NCBI GenBank assembly: GCA_031763025.1
Contig: JASSKH010000003.1
Location: 18,818,977 to 18,882,976, forward strand
DNA length: 64,000 bases
Reading direction: 5' to 3'
Source: Macrocystis pyrifera
Lineage: Eukaryota > Sar > Phaeophyceae > Laminariales > Laminariaceae
Shown here: piece by piece, positions 23,001-33,867 of the stretch
Numbering within the stretch: position 1 is the stretch's first letter
Layout: each line of letters begins with the position of its first letter
Notes under the pieces: generated by a model
What the model saw: only the letters and a program-made list of their open reading frames with translations
What the model was told of the DNA's origin: nothing
Databases searched by the model: none
Made by a program: the position numbers and the translations under genes

Positions 23001-26000
23001 CGGGGTCTGGTACTTTTGTGCCGTCCACTCCCTCTCGATACTGCTGCATTCTCTCGTTTCACGGGGGGTTAGAGGGTGTGGTCCTACGGGGTCTGGTACT
23101 GTTGTGCCCCCTCACTCCCACTTGACAATGCTGTATTCGTTTCACGGGGGAGTAGATGGTATGGTCCTACGAGGTCTTGTACTGTTGCGCCCCCTCACCC
23201 CCTCTCGATACTGCGGTATTCTCCCTTTTGACGGGAGAGCAGAGGGTATGGTCCTACGGGTTCTGGTACTGTTGTGCCCCCTTACTCCCTCTCGATACTG
23301 CTCTATTCCCTCGTTATGACGTTGAAGTGGAGCGTGTGATCCCACGGCGTCTGGTACTGTTGTGCCCCTCGATACTGTTGCATTCCCTCGTTATGACGGT
23401 GGAGTAAAGGGTATGGTCCTACGGGGTCTGGTACTGTTGTGCCCGCTCACCCCCTCTCAATACTGCCGTATTCTTTCTTTTGACGAGGGAGTAGAGGGTA
23501 TGGTGCTACGGGATCTGGTATTGTTGTGCCCGCTCACCCCCCCTCTCGATACTGCTGTATTCTCTCTTTTGATGAGGGAGTAGAGGGTATGGTGCTACGG
23601 GATCTGGTATTGTTGTGCCCTCTCCCTCCCCCTCGATACTGGTGTATTTTCTCGTTATGACGGTGGAGAGGAGGGATGGTCCTACGGGGTCTGATACTAA
23701 TGTGCCCCTCACTCCCACTTGATACTGGTGTATTCTCTCTTTTCACGGGGGAGTACATGGTATGGTCCTACGGGGTCTGCTACTGATGTGCCCCCTTACT
23801 CCCTCTCGATACTGCTGTATTCTCTCTTTCAAATGGGGGAGTTGAGGGTATGGTCCTACGGGGTCTGGTACTGTTGTGCCCCCTCACTCCCTCTTGATAC
23901 TGCTTTATGCTCTCTTTTCACGGGGAGTAGAGGGTATGGTCCTACGGGGTCTGGTACTGTTGTGCCCCCTGTCGCCCTCTCGATACTGCTGTATTCTCCC
24001 TTTCGACGGGGGAGTAGAGGGTATGGTCCTACGGGGTCTGATACTGTTGTGCCCTCTCACTCCCTCTCGATACTGGTGTTTTTTCTCGTTATGACAGTGG
24101 AGTGGAGGGTATGGTCCTACGGGTCTGGTACTGTTGTGCCCCCGCACTCCCACTTGTTACTGCTGTATTCTCTCTTCCGACGGGGGAGTAGATGGTATGC
24201 TCCTACGGGGTCTGGTACTTTTGTGCCCTCCACTCCCTCTCGATACTGCTGTATTCTCTCGTTTCACGGGGGAGTAGAGGGTGTGGTCCTACGGGGTCTG
24301 GTACTGTTGTGCCCCCTCACTCCCACTTGATAATGCTGTATTCTTTTCACGGGGGAGTAGATGGTATGGTCCTACGAGGTCTGGTACCGTTGTGCCCCCT
24401 CACCCCCTCTCGATACTGCGGTATTCTCCCTTTTGACGGGGGAGTAGAGGGTATGGTCCTACGGGTTCTGGTACCGTTGTGCCCCTTTACTCCCTCTCGA
24501 TACTTCTCTATTCCCTCGTTATGACGTTGAAGTGGAGTGTGTAATCTCACGGGATCTGGTACTGTTGTGCCCCCTCTCTCCCCCTCGATACTGTTGCATT
24601 CTCTCGTTATGACGGTGGAGTAGAGGGTATGGTCCTACGGTGTCTGGTACTGTTGTGCCCCCTCCCTTCCTCTCGATACTGCTGTATTCCCTCGTTATGA
24701 CTTTGAAGTGGAGTGTGTAATCTCACGAGGTCTGGTACTGTTGTGCCCCCTCTCTCCCCCTCGATACTGTTGCATTCTCTCGTTATGACGGTGGAGTAGA
24801 GGGTGTGGTCCTACGGTGTCTGGTACTGTTGTGCCCCCTCCCTTCCTCTCGATACTGCCGTATTCTCTCTTTCGACGGGGGAGTAGAGGGTATGGTCCAA
24901 CGGGGCCTGGTACTGTAGTGCCCTCTCAGTCCCACTTGATACTGCTGTATTCTCTCTTTTCACGTGGGAGTAGATGGTATGGTCCTACGGGGTCTGGTAC
25001 TGTTGTGCCCCCTCACTCCCTCTCGACACTGCTGTATTCTCTCTTTCGAATGGGGGAGTAGAGGGTATGGTCCTACGGGGTCTGTTACTGTTGTGCTCCC
25101 TCACTCCCTCTCGATTCCTCTGTATTCTCTCTTTTGACGGGGGAGTAGAGGGTATGGTCCTACGGGGTCTGGTACTGTTGTGCCCCCTCACTCCCGCTAG
25201 AAACTGCTGTATGTTCTCTTTCGACGGGGGAGAATAGGGTATGGGCCTACGGGGTCTGGTGCTGTTGTGCTCCCTCCCTTCCTCTCGATACTGCGGTATT
25301 CTCGTTTTTGACGTGGGAGTAGAGGGTATGGTCCTACGGGGTCTGATACGGTTGTGCCCCATTACTCGCACTTGATCCTTTTCCTTTGACGAGGGGAGTG
25401 AGGGGTAGGGTCCTAAGGGTTCTGGTACGGTTGTGCCCCCTCACTCCCGCTCGAGACGGCTGTATTCTCTCTTGCGACGGGGGAGTAGAGGGTATGGTCC
25501 TACGGGGTCTGGTACTGTTGTGCCCTCTCCCTCCCTCTTGATACGACTGTATTCTCTCGTTGAACATTGGAGTGGAGGGTATGGTCCTCCGGGGTCTGGT
25601 ACGGTTGTGCCCCCCTCTCGCTCTGTCGATACGGCTTGATTTCGTGCCTTGACGGTGAGTGGAGCATATGTCCTACGGGGTCTGGTACTGTTGTGCCTGT
25701 TCCGTTTTTTTTTTTATATCGCTGTATTCTCTCGTTCGGACGGTGGAGGGGAGGGTAGAGTCCTACGGGGTCTGGTACTGTTGTGCCCCCTTCCTCCCTC
25801 TGGATATTGCTGCATTCTCTCGGTTTTCACAGTTGCGGGGAGGGTAGGACCCTACGGGGTCGGGTACGGTTGTGCCCCCTCACACCCCCTTGACACGGCG
25901 GTATTCGGGGTCTGGTACTGTTGTGCCCCTCCCGCCCTCTTGATACTGCTGTGTTCTCTTGTTCTGACGGTGGAGGGGAGGGTAGGGTAGTACGGGGTCT

Positions 26001-26535
26001 GGTACTGCTGTGCCCCCTTCCCGCCTCTGGATACTGCTGCATTCTTCCGGTTTGACAGGGGAGGGTAGGATAGGATCCTACGAGGCCTGGTACTGTTGTA
26101 CCCCCTCACTCCCCCTTGACACGGCGGTATTCTCTCGCTCGACGGTGGAGTGGAGGGTATGGTCCTACGGGGTCTGGTACTGTTGTGTCCCCTCCCTCCC
26201 TCTTGACACGGCTTATTTCGCGTCTGGACGGTGGAGTGGAGTGTATGGTCTTACGGGGTTTGGTACTGTTGTGCCCCCTCCTGCCCGCTTGATACTGGTG
26301 TACGTCCTCGTTTTGACGGTGGGGGGGAGTGTATGATCCCTCGGTGTCTGGTACTGTTGTGCCCCCTCACTCCCCTCGATTCTACTGTATTTTCTTGTGC
26401 CACCTCCCTCCTTCGTGCTACTGCTGTATTCTCTCGTTTCGACGGGGGAGGGGAGGGTAAGGTCCTCTGGGGTCTGGTACTGTGGTGCTCCCTCCCTCCC
26501 GCTCGGTACCGCTGTAGTATTCTCGCTCACGTGTA
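20080..26535. repeat. satellite array, about 70 units of ~88 bp
   Basis: A unit containing GTATGGTCCTACGGGGTCTG, GTACTGTTGTGCCCCCTCAC and CTCGATACTGCTGTATTCTC recurs at steps of about 85-90 bp. Unit marks include 20821, 20908, 20997, 21083 and 21171. Copies at both edges are more diverged than in the middle. Many frames are open because the unit has few stops and 88 is not a multiple of three. These ORFs are not genes. Confidence 0.93.
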
Positions 26536-27063
26536 ACGCGCACTTTTGTGGGTCTCACATTCGCTCTCGATACTCCAACGCCACGGGTTTGGATTTTTCA
26601 TATATGTATATGGTTTTATATATGTATTTTGTTTATTTATTTAATTTAGTTTATTTTGTTCGACTGTACTCAGACACCAACGCAACTCGTTGTCCACACT
26701 TTCGGTTATTGTAATAACACCCATGTAGATACGCACGGAGTTGTGTTGCCGGTGTCTGTGCAATCGTCATGTTTTCCCGACGACCCGCCTGGATACACAG
26801 CTTCGCTTCGACGCTTGCTTACAAAGATTTTCATAGTTTGCGCCAAGGGGGGCAGAATTTTGCCCCTCGTTGAATCTCCCCAATGTCATCACGCGTGTCT
26901 TCGCGGGGCTGCTTATGGCGCGATACAGCATTCCGTATACGACGCGTGCTGGCAAAGATTCACTTACTCCGTACCAGGGTGGCAGAGCTCTGCCCCTCGT
27001 GGATCCGATTACTTCCATTAAGGATACACCCGCGTTTCGCACGGTTTCAGCGGCCCAGCCCAG
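26536..27063. repeat. leader of the recombinase gene with a ~125-bp direct duplication
   Basis: An AT-rich stretch (26590-26660) is followed by a diverged duplication. CAAAGATT...GGGCAGA...TGCCCCTCGT occurs at about 26820-26870 and again at about 26946-27000. No separate gene is seen. Confidence 0.5.
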
Positions 27064-28667
27064 ATGGTGGACTCAAGAATTGGCGGTACCCCTCGCTGGA
27101 GGATGATAGCATACGCTTCAGACTTCCGTGCCAAAGGGCGACGGGTTCCCAAGTTTCAGCTACTATCGCGCAGGGACGAGCAGCCATTAAATACTGTAGT
27201 AGCGTGCATATATTTCGCTGTTTCGGGCGTCTTCGAGCGCTCGCCGAGGCTTACGTTCCCCCTTTCTTTGGTGTCCTCTTTCAAACAGAACCGCACTGGC
27301 GGGAGTCACGTTCAGGGTGGGCCACCTCTCGGTCGGGCGGCAACGGTCAGGGACTTGGTTCGGCTCGCGTTTTGCTTTACGTGTCAGGAAGAAAACGTTG
27401 CACAGTTTAATTTCTGCTGGAAGTGCGGCGCTCAGCCGGCTCGATCATTGCCGGCCCCGCGGTATCCGGAGCGAGTGCCGGTGGTTGTGGGTGTTGATAA
27501 GATGCAAGCACGTCGACGCCAAGTACTGGCGGCGATGGAGGGGCGCCCGGGGCAAGTCCGAAAAAGCAGGGTGGCCGATGAGTTTGACGCGTTTGTGCTC
27601 GTGGTTTCGGCGGGGTCCCGGGGTTGGCAAACAGCTACCCCAGACGATGTTTTTGATTTCCTCTGCTTTCTTGACACGCAAGGGAAAGGCACCAAGATGG
27701 TGCATGAAGCGTCTTGCCCCGGTCTGGGCCACGCGGGCGACGATACGTGCCTGACGGGGTCTTCGTGTGCTAAACGGTACGCGGCCGAGTCTATTCCAAA
27801 AGGTTTTGTGTCGAAGCTAAAAATGGCGATGAAAGAAAGTGGGCAGGGAGAGGAATGGGACCCCGTCCGCCGGGTAGGAAATCCGTGCTCGAGCCCGTTG
27901 GTAGATTCGTACCTTACTTTCGTATCTGAGGAACAGAAGCAGGTCGGGGTTCAGGTCAATCAGGCCGCACCGATGCTGGAACACACACTCATAGACCTGC
28001 TAAGCGACATGCGGTTGCGCGCTCAGGTGGCCAGCTCTCTGGCTGAGCGTATTTCGCTGACTCGAGATATCGCCTTGTATTATTTGGCTTTCTATTCGAT
28101 GCGTAGGGGTTACGATATTTCCTTTACCATGGGTTCGCACGTCTTGAGGCTCCCAGCGTCTAAGGGTTTGACCTTCAACTTTCAGTTTGGCAAGACGCTG
28201 CAGGCCTCTAGTGAGGAAGTGGTAGTGTTGGCGGACCGGGACTGCCTGGCGATTTGCGCCTTTCGGGCGGTTACGGCGTTACGGCGTACATCTCGGCCGC
28301 ACAGCGGATTGGGTGGGACTTAAGCACTGGGCACCTCTTCCCCGTTGCTACGGCAGAAGGTGGACGGGGCCGTCTCTCTCTATCCGCGGCCCGTATGACG
28401 GCGAACCTGCAAAGCTATCTGCAAAGGGTAGACCGGCCGAACCACTTCACGATGCACTCCTTTCGAGTGGGAGGCTCGCTCAGCAAATCCCTCGCCGGGA
28501 CGGCTGTGGACGAGATCATGAAAATTGGTGACTGGAAGACAGAGTCATTTGCGAAGTACTACATCGGGGCTACCTCGAGCGGGCAAGTGCGGGGTAGCAA
28601 GAAGAAAAGCGGCCAGAGCTACGCGGACGCTAGCGAGCTACCGTTGTCGCCGGAGTTCAGAAAGTAA
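27064..28667 (+). pseudogene. tyrosine recombinase gene, broken by an 8-bp duplication
   Basis: The first frame starts at an ATG at 27064 and is open to 28323. It contains a four-Cys zinc ribbon (CFTCQEENVAQFNFCWKCG, about residues 104-121) and YYLAFYSMRRGYDISF, with a probable first catalytic Arg. The C-terminal catalytic part is in another frame (28254-28667). It has MHSFRVGGSLSKSLAG (His-x-x-Arg), EIMKIGDWKTESFAKYY (Trp and the nucleophilic Tyr), and ends in a TAA at 28665-28667. The two frames meet at a perfect tandem TTACGGCG at 28271-28278 and 28279-28286. Without one copy the frame would be continuous. The enzyme would cut and rejoin DNA to mobilise the element. It differs strongly from the Ngaro-like recombinases in this window. 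A longer N-terminus cannot be excluded. Confidence 0.82.
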
Positions 28668-28786
28668 AATGGAAATCCAGTCCACGGATTCAAATTTGGC
28701 ACAAATAATGGAACCATTGATTATATCGAAATGTCTCGGAATTTGTATCGAAGCGAGGTCACTTCTTCCTTTCGCTCCCGAAACCT
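28667..28786 (+). repeat. right direct repeat of element 4
   Basis: A near copy of 19031-19150. It begins at the last base of the recombinase stop codon. Confidence 0.9.
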
Positions 28787-29032
28787 TGGAAGTAGAGTTG
28801 GTCGCGCCATTTCTTGAGACCATCCCACCCACCCGGCAGTAGGGTTAGTGTTCTTGGGCTTGTATGCCCATATCATTTACAGGCACTAACCCCGCGCAGA
28901 GTTTGTGATTCGCCACTTTACTCAGCGCGGGGGGAAATACCGGACGGGACCTCCTGCCCGGCGCAGGAAGCCTCATCCAATCCAATACTTACATTAAATG
29001 ATCCACGGTAGAGAGCCAGAATACTACAGCGT
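28787..29032. repeat. terminal tail of element 4 with three nested inverted repeats
   Basis: GGGTTAGTG (28843) pairs with CACTAACCC (about 28884). CCCCGCGC (about 28890) pairs with GCGCGGGG (about 28926). CCTGC pairs with GCAGG (about 28952-28968). A GGGCTTGTATGCCC hairpin lies inside the first pair. Confidence 0.6.
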
Positions 29033-29455
29033 TTGTGTTTTTCAGAGCCATGCTCGGGCGACACGACCTCCAAATACGCGCTCGCTTGCTTGTACGGCGC
29101 GCTAACGGTCGTTTACCAGGCCGAAAACGCGTTTTTACCCGTTACCCTACCACTTGTCCGTAGCATAAAATGTGGCACTGTTGATTAACTTGTGATCGGC
29201 GCGTTCATATCGATTGACCAACAATATTTGTGCTTTTCATGCTCCACGTTGACATGCTCGGGCGACAAGACCTCCAAATACGCGCTCGTTTGTTTGTACG
29301 GCGCGTTAAAACGTCGGTACCCAGGTAAAACGCGTTTTTGTTGTTTTTAATTACCCCACCACTTGTGGGTAGGATAATATTTGACACTGTCGAGTAACTT
29401 GTGAACGGCGTGTTCATGTCGATTAACCAACAACCTTTGTATTTTTCAGACTCCA
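29033..29455. repeat. continuation of the ~205-bp satellite
   Basis: Two units, one of each subtype, plus the start of a third, matching 17582-19029. They show that element 4 was inserted into this array. Confidence 0.88.
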
Positions 29456-30162
29456 CGCGACTCGCCGAACACCGCCAAACGGCGCTTTGCGATAATTGGT
29501 GCAACGCGAAAACGTCCGCCTGCGGTGAAAGCCCGACATGCACTTGATCTCGGCATTGTGTGTATATACGAAGGGAGATGCAAAGGTGTACGTTCACACG
29601 ACCACGGCAATGCCATGACATTCGTACCCCTCCCCTATTATATAATATATATGGGTTGGGTTGGCGTCGGTTGGCAAGTACACTGTAAAACATGCCGCTC
29701 ACTACGTGAGCTAGACATCCAGGGTACCGTTTTTTTTTTGTTTTGTTTTGGCGGTCGCCCACAGCTGGTCGTCTAGTTAGATCATTTGTGCGAAGTAAAA
29801 AACCTTTACTCTGCTCAAGGGAATTGATCGTATCACGTAGTCTTCAAGGTAAGGCACCCAAGAGGCAGTTACACAGTACTCCCATTGCTGTCTCTGGAAG
29901 TGGCGACACCGGAAATTAAACCAACTCGTTGAAGCTGTCACCCATATGCAAGTCCGCCTCACAAGCGGTTCTTAGTAGGAGGCAGCTCACCCTTCATGCG
30001 ACTCGCCGGACACCTCACGGTGCTTCGCGCTTGGTGCAAGCAATGTCTGCCTGGTCGGTGAAAACCCGACATGCTGCGTCCCGGCATTGTAGGGATGCGA
30101 GGGTCTATGGTCATACGACTACGGCCATGCATGGGATCGAGTATATATCTCCTATCGAGTAC

Positions 30163-30201
<39 letters not shown>
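29456..30201 (+). repeat. C-tailed dispersed repeat, one partial and one full copy
   Basis: The partial copy (29456-29636) ends in a C-rich stretch. The full copy (about 29650-30201) runs from GGGTTGGCGTCGGTTGGC through GTGAGCTAGACATCCAGGGT, TCTCTGGAAGTGGC, GTCCGCCTCACAAGCGGTTC and CATTGTAGGGATGCGAGGGT. It ends in a run of about 35 C (30166-30201). Other copies are listed below. Confidence 0.8.
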
Positions 30202-30204
<3 letters not shown>

Positions 30205-30434
30205 TTCCCCCGCGTCACTCTTCCCCCTCCAATTCATCTAAAAAAGGGTTACGTAGACAAATGTACCCCTTGTGTGTACTGCTGCACAAGAAGCCAATCC
30301 ACTGTTTAATTCCAAGTAGTTTGCATTCCCCTCCCCTCCCAAAAAATCGGGGGTGCACATACACAGTTACAGGGAAATTACTTTGTAGAGGGGGTTTTGT
30401 CTAAACATCGGAGGTGCCTGCCTGAAAAACAAAA
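30202..30434. other. no gene seen
   Basis: A short stretch between the poly(C) tract and the small gene. It probably includes the 3-prime untranslated part of that gene. Confidence 0.3.
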
Positions 30435-30719
30435 TCAATGTTGGAACACGACGGCAAGGAAAGACGCACCGAAGGTCACGCCGCCCAGACCCTGAGTGCC
30501 CCAGAGGGTCTTGGAAGAACCCATCCCGGATGTACCCGCCTGCAGGCGCTTCTGTCGCTGCCTACTGTCGGTGTAAGCGCCCAAGATAGCGAAGGCGACA
30601 GCTGAAATCATGGAGATCCCGGCATTGCGGTTTATGAAAAAGATGAGTAACGCCACGAGAAAAAAGAGGAACATCAAGAATCTGTAGGTCTTCTTGCGGA
30701 AGAGGGGGATCGACGGCAT
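30435..30719 (-). CDS. small multi-span membrane protein, hypothetical
   Basis: A complete 94-codon frame with an ATG at 30717-30719 and a stop at 30435. The protein starts MPSIPLFRKKTYR. Two hydrophobic segments follow (about residues 13-30, FLMFLFFLVALLIFFI; and 33-48, AGISMISAVAFAILGAY). A basic loop (DSRQRQKRLQ) and a Gly-rich, hydrophobic end (GGVTFGASFLAVVF) complete it. The alternation of charged and membrane segments is unlike the random frames around it, so I think it is real. The family is not recognised. It is on the same strand as the large spliced gene and lies about 1.1 kb beyond that gene's stop. Upstream is a CGTC/CGTT microsatellite that would lie in its 5-prime leader. Confidence 0.6.
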   Translation of the reverse strand: MPSIPLFRKKTYRFLMFLFFLVALLIFFINRNAGISMISAVAFAILGAYTDSRQRQKRLQAGTSGMGSSKTLWGTQGLGGVTFGASFLAVVFQH

Positions 30720-30775
30720 GTCGTTCGTGAAGGGTATCGCGGCAAGGGGCCTGCAGAGACCGGTGAGAGATCCAT

Positions 30776-30820
30776 TCGTCCGTCCGTCCGTTTGTCCGTT
30801 CGTTCATTCGTTCGTTTCGC
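30776..30820. repeat. (CGTC/CGTT) tetranucleotide microsatellite
   Basis: Imperfect CGTC then CGTT units just upstream of the small membrane-protein ORF. Confidence 0.8.
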
Positions 30821-31139
30821 AGAACAAGATATGAGCCGCCGCATATTCGTGTTTGGTTTTATTTTCCCATGGAAGCCACCGAATCAAGAGAGAGAGAGAG
30901 AGGCAGGGTGAAAAGAGGAGGTAGAGGGGAGGGAGGCACAGCAAACGTTTGACCACACACACAGGATACAGATGCACGGCGGGAAGGCGGGCGGGGGTGA
31001 GGAGGGGGTGGGGTAAGTGGCCACACAGGGATATTTAGTTCGGCGGTGGTTGGCACGATTGTCCGAAAAAGAGCTAATTCTATCGTGGCATGTCTCTCTC
31101 TCTCCCCGCCTCACCCCCCCAACTTCACACAAGGGCGAC

Positions 31140-31475
31140 GATCGTATCACGTAGTGTGTACAGGTATATGGTAATGCACCCACGAGGCAGTTACATAGTA
31201 ACCCATTGCCGTCTCTGGAAGTGGCCACAACAGAAAAAAGTCAATCAATTGACGCTGTCATCGATATGCAAGAAAATCAGCCTCAAAAGCGGCTCTTTGT
31301 AGGATGCACCTCGCCCTTCATGCGACTCGCTCAACACCTCACGGTGCAAGCGACGTCTGCCTGGTCGGTGAAAACCCGACGTGCTCCGTCGCCCGGCATT
31401 GTAGGGATGCGAGGGTCTATGGTCGTACGACTACGACCATTCATGGCATTGAGTACACCCCTCCCCCCACTGCTA
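31140..31475 (+). repeat. C-tailed dispersed repeat, 5-prime truncated copy
   Basis: Starts near ATCGTATCACGTAGTGTGTA and ends at the GAGTACACCCCTCCCCCCAC region. It shares the TCTCTGGAAGTGGCCACA and GCATTGTAGGGATGCGAGGG blocks with 29650-30201. Confidence 0.75.
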
Positions 31476-31812
31476 TGATCATACGATTGCGGATATGCAT
31501 GATATCGAGTACACACTCCCCCCTCCCCTATTGCTGTCTCTGGAAGTGGCCACACCGGAAATTAAATTAATTTATTCAAGCTACCATCCATGTGCAAGTC
31601 CGCCTCACAAGTGGTTTTTAGTAGGTAGGATGCAGCTCACTCTTCACGCGACTCGCCGAACACCTCACGGCGATTAGCGCTTGGTGCAAGCAACGTCGGC
31701 CTGATCGGTGAAAACCTGACGTTCTCCGTCGCCCGGCATTGCAGGGATGCGAGGGTCTATCGTCATACATACGACTAAGGCCATGCATGATAATGATGGC
31801 ATCACCCCCCCT
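31476..31812 (+). repeat. C-tailed dispersed repeat, truncated copy
   Basis: Contains TCTCTGGAAGTGGCCACACC, the CCGCCTCACAAGTGG block and GCATTGCAGGGATGCGAGGG, and ends in a short C run at 31804-31811. It stops about 20 bp from the last exon of the spliced gene. Confidence 0.72.
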
Positions 31813-31829
31813 CTTTCTCTCTAGCTCTC

Positions 31830-31986
31830 TCACGTTGGAAGCAGCTTGCACTTGAGCCAATCAGCCGATTTGATGGTGATGTTGGTCTCGATGGAGCGAG
31901 CCATCTCGTACAGCTGACAGGCGGGGGTGTCCGGGTGTGCCATGGCGGTGGTCTGCTTGATCGAGTTCGTCGAGCAGTCCAGGTAC
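31830..31986 (-). CDS. exon 6 (last) of the spliced gene
   Basis: Acceptor ACCCAAACAG at 31987. One base completes the split codon, then 51 codons (including CQLYEMARSIETNITIKSAD) and TGA at 31830-31832. The intron just upstream holds a GGTTC/GGTCC microsatellite. Confidence 0.65.
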
Positions 31987-31989
31987 CTG

Positions 31990-32042
31990 TTTGGGTTCGG
32001 TTCGGTTCGGTCCGGTCCGGTCCGGTCCGGTCCGTCGTCAAA
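31990..32042. repeat. (GGTTC)n/(GGTCC)n microsatellite
   Basis: Pentanucleotide run immediately next to the exon 6 acceptor. On the minus strand it forms a C/A-rich tract before the AG. Confidence 0.8.
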
Positions 32043-32574
32043 ACGGACAAAAGGTACCCCACGTTAAAGCGGAAAACATTTTTGTTTTGTACCGAAAGAA
32101 CCCCTTAAGAACTACATGTACAACTTCGGGTAAAAATTGGATTTAGCGTAGGGAAAAAAAGTGCAGCGGCAAAAAGGTCAACGCGGAAATTAGTTTTTCT
32201 TGTTTTACAATACCCTCTCCCTCTGTCGGAGTCTGAAATAACAATGGGATCTAGATTTTGCGCCCGCGATACCGAGCTGAGGGGTACACAAACAAACAAA
32301 ATAAAACGGGAACCTCATCACCAGTTCGAAGGCCTAGGCCTGAGAGGGGAGGGGGGAGGGGGGGGAGTGTACTCGAATACAGGGGGGGAGGAGGGGGGCA
32401 CTAAATAAAACCAAACTTCTCTCCATCCATCCATCTAACCATTAACCGGTAGGCCGGCAGCTGTCTTGGAAAATATATATATATATATATATATGAGTAC
32501 ACGTATAGACGTGATTCTTCATGTTTTTTTCTGTACAAAGCCTTATCAGGGGGTGAAACAAAACAGGTGTCTTC
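32043..32574. other. intron 5 sequence, no gene seen
   Basis: Contains G-rich runs (32340-32400) and an (AT)n run (32475-32494). No exon was supported. Confidence 0.4.
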
Positions 32575-32760
32575 AAAGGTCGGGTCAGGAAGCTTCCGAA
32601 ATTTCACCGGGCGGGGTGGGTCGGGTCGGGTCGGATCGTGTCGAGAGGCAAATTCTCACGGGTAGGGTCCGGTCACCGCTACCCGACCAAACCCGATCTG
32701 ACCTGACCCGCGAAGGTTTGACCCCGACCCTCTTGAACAGCCCTGGAAGAAGCACGTTGT
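32575..32760 (+). repeat. GGGTC-rich dispersed repeat
   Basis: Contains CGAAATTTCACCGGGCGGGG, GGGTCGGGTCGGGT, and GCGAAGGTTTGACC...TTGAACAGCCCTGG. A reverse-complement relative is at 59915-60105. A GATCT run follows to 32800. Confidence 0.6.
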
Positions 32761-32994
32761 ATCTTGCTGACTTGATCTGATCTGATCTGATCTGATCTGA
32801 CCTCTAGGTGAGCAAAATCCTCCATGAACGCGTCCACCAGCAAACATGAACAAAATATACGCGATAAAATAGCGCTTCAGGACACGAGCTGCGCCGCGTC
32901 GGGACGCCCGAAACCCATGCCTAGGCGCCCTCCCAAAGGGATACGATTAGCAAAAGAATTCTATGTACTGCACAGAAACAACGTGATGACCACC

Positions 32995-33242
32995 AAAATG
33001 TTGGAGGTGTCTATTTATTAACAGGATTAGGAACGGTGCTCCGTCTCGAAAGGAATGCGTGGTCAACGGTAAAAAATGACAAAGGCAAGCAACAAGTGAC
33101 TGTCTCCCCCCCCCCCCCCCCCCCCCTCCCCTGCCTGATCTGTGGAAACCCGACGTGCTCCATTCCGGCATTGTAGGGATGCGAGGGTCTACGGTCATAC
33201 GACTACGGCCATGCATGATAATGAGTACACCCCCCCCCCCCA
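32995..33242 (+). repeat. second dispersed family followed by a C-tailed fragment
   Basis: 32995-33100 has GGAACGGTGCTCCGTCTCGA and GCGTGGTCAACGG, then a C run (33106-33126). 33130-33242 is the 3-prime end of the C-tailed repeat (GCATTGTAGGGATGCGAGGG), ending in a second C run. Family-two relatives lie at 34074-34160, 35690-35740 (reverse) and 57005-57200. Confidence 0.65.
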
Positions 33243-33299
33243 ACCCCTCCCTTCCCCATACAATGGCAAATCATTTCAATAAGTACCCCCCCCCTACTA

Positions 33300-33833
33300 T
33301 TATATACCTCGTATAGGATGGGTTGGCGTCGGTTGGCGACGACACTGTAAAATACGCCGCCCACTACTTGAGCTAGACAAACAGGGTACCACTTTTTTTT
33401 CTTTTTTTTTTAGCGGTCGGTCACAGCTGGTGGTCGAGTTAGATCATTTGTGCGAGGTGAAGAACCTTTTGCTCCGCACAGGGGAAAAATCGTATCACGC
33501 AGTGTTTATGGTGAGGCACCCAAGAGGTAGGTACACCAGTGCTCCCATTTCTGTCTCTGGACGTCGCTACACCGGAAATTGAATTACTTCATTGAAGCCG
33601 TCATCCGCATGCATGTCTGCCTCACGAGCGGTTCTTATTAGGATGCAGCTCACCCTTCATGCAACTCGCCGGACACCTCACGGCGCTTCGCGCTTGGTGC
33701 AAGCAATGTCTGCCTATTAGTAGTCCGTGAAAACCCGACATGCTCCGTCCCGGCATTGTAGGGTTGCGAGGATCCATCCACGGTCATACGACTACGGCCA
33801 TACATGAGATCGAGTGCATCTCCCCTATCAGGT

Positions 33834-33867
<34 letters not shown>
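33300..33867 (+). repeat. C-tailed dispersed repeat, full copy
   Basis: From ATGGGTTGGCGTCGGTTGGC to a run of about 32 C (33836-33867), collinear with 29650-30201. Confidence 0.82.

Larger units (their letters stand above)
19030..29032 (+). mobile_element. tyrosine-recombinase element carrying an 88-bp satellite (element 4)
   Basis: The ~205-bp satellite is interrupted at 19029 and resumes at about 29033. Inside lie a 120-bp direct repeat at 19031-19150 and 28667-28786, a ~6.4-kb array of 88-bp units, and a tyrosine recombinase gene ending at the second direct repeat. From 28787 to 29032 comes a tail rich in inverted repeats. I see no reverse transcriptase. It could be a Crypton-like DNA element, or a Ngaro-type element whose middle was replaced by a satellite. 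The outer limits come from where the flanking satellite stops and starts, so they are accurate only to a few bases. Confidence 0.65.

Noticed and set aside
20080-26535. Dozens of 60-200 codon ORFs on both strands
   Set aside because: All are readings of the 88-bp satellite.
20080-26535. CRISPR-like array
   Set aside because: Units are contiguous, with no unique spacers, and the genome is eukaryotic.
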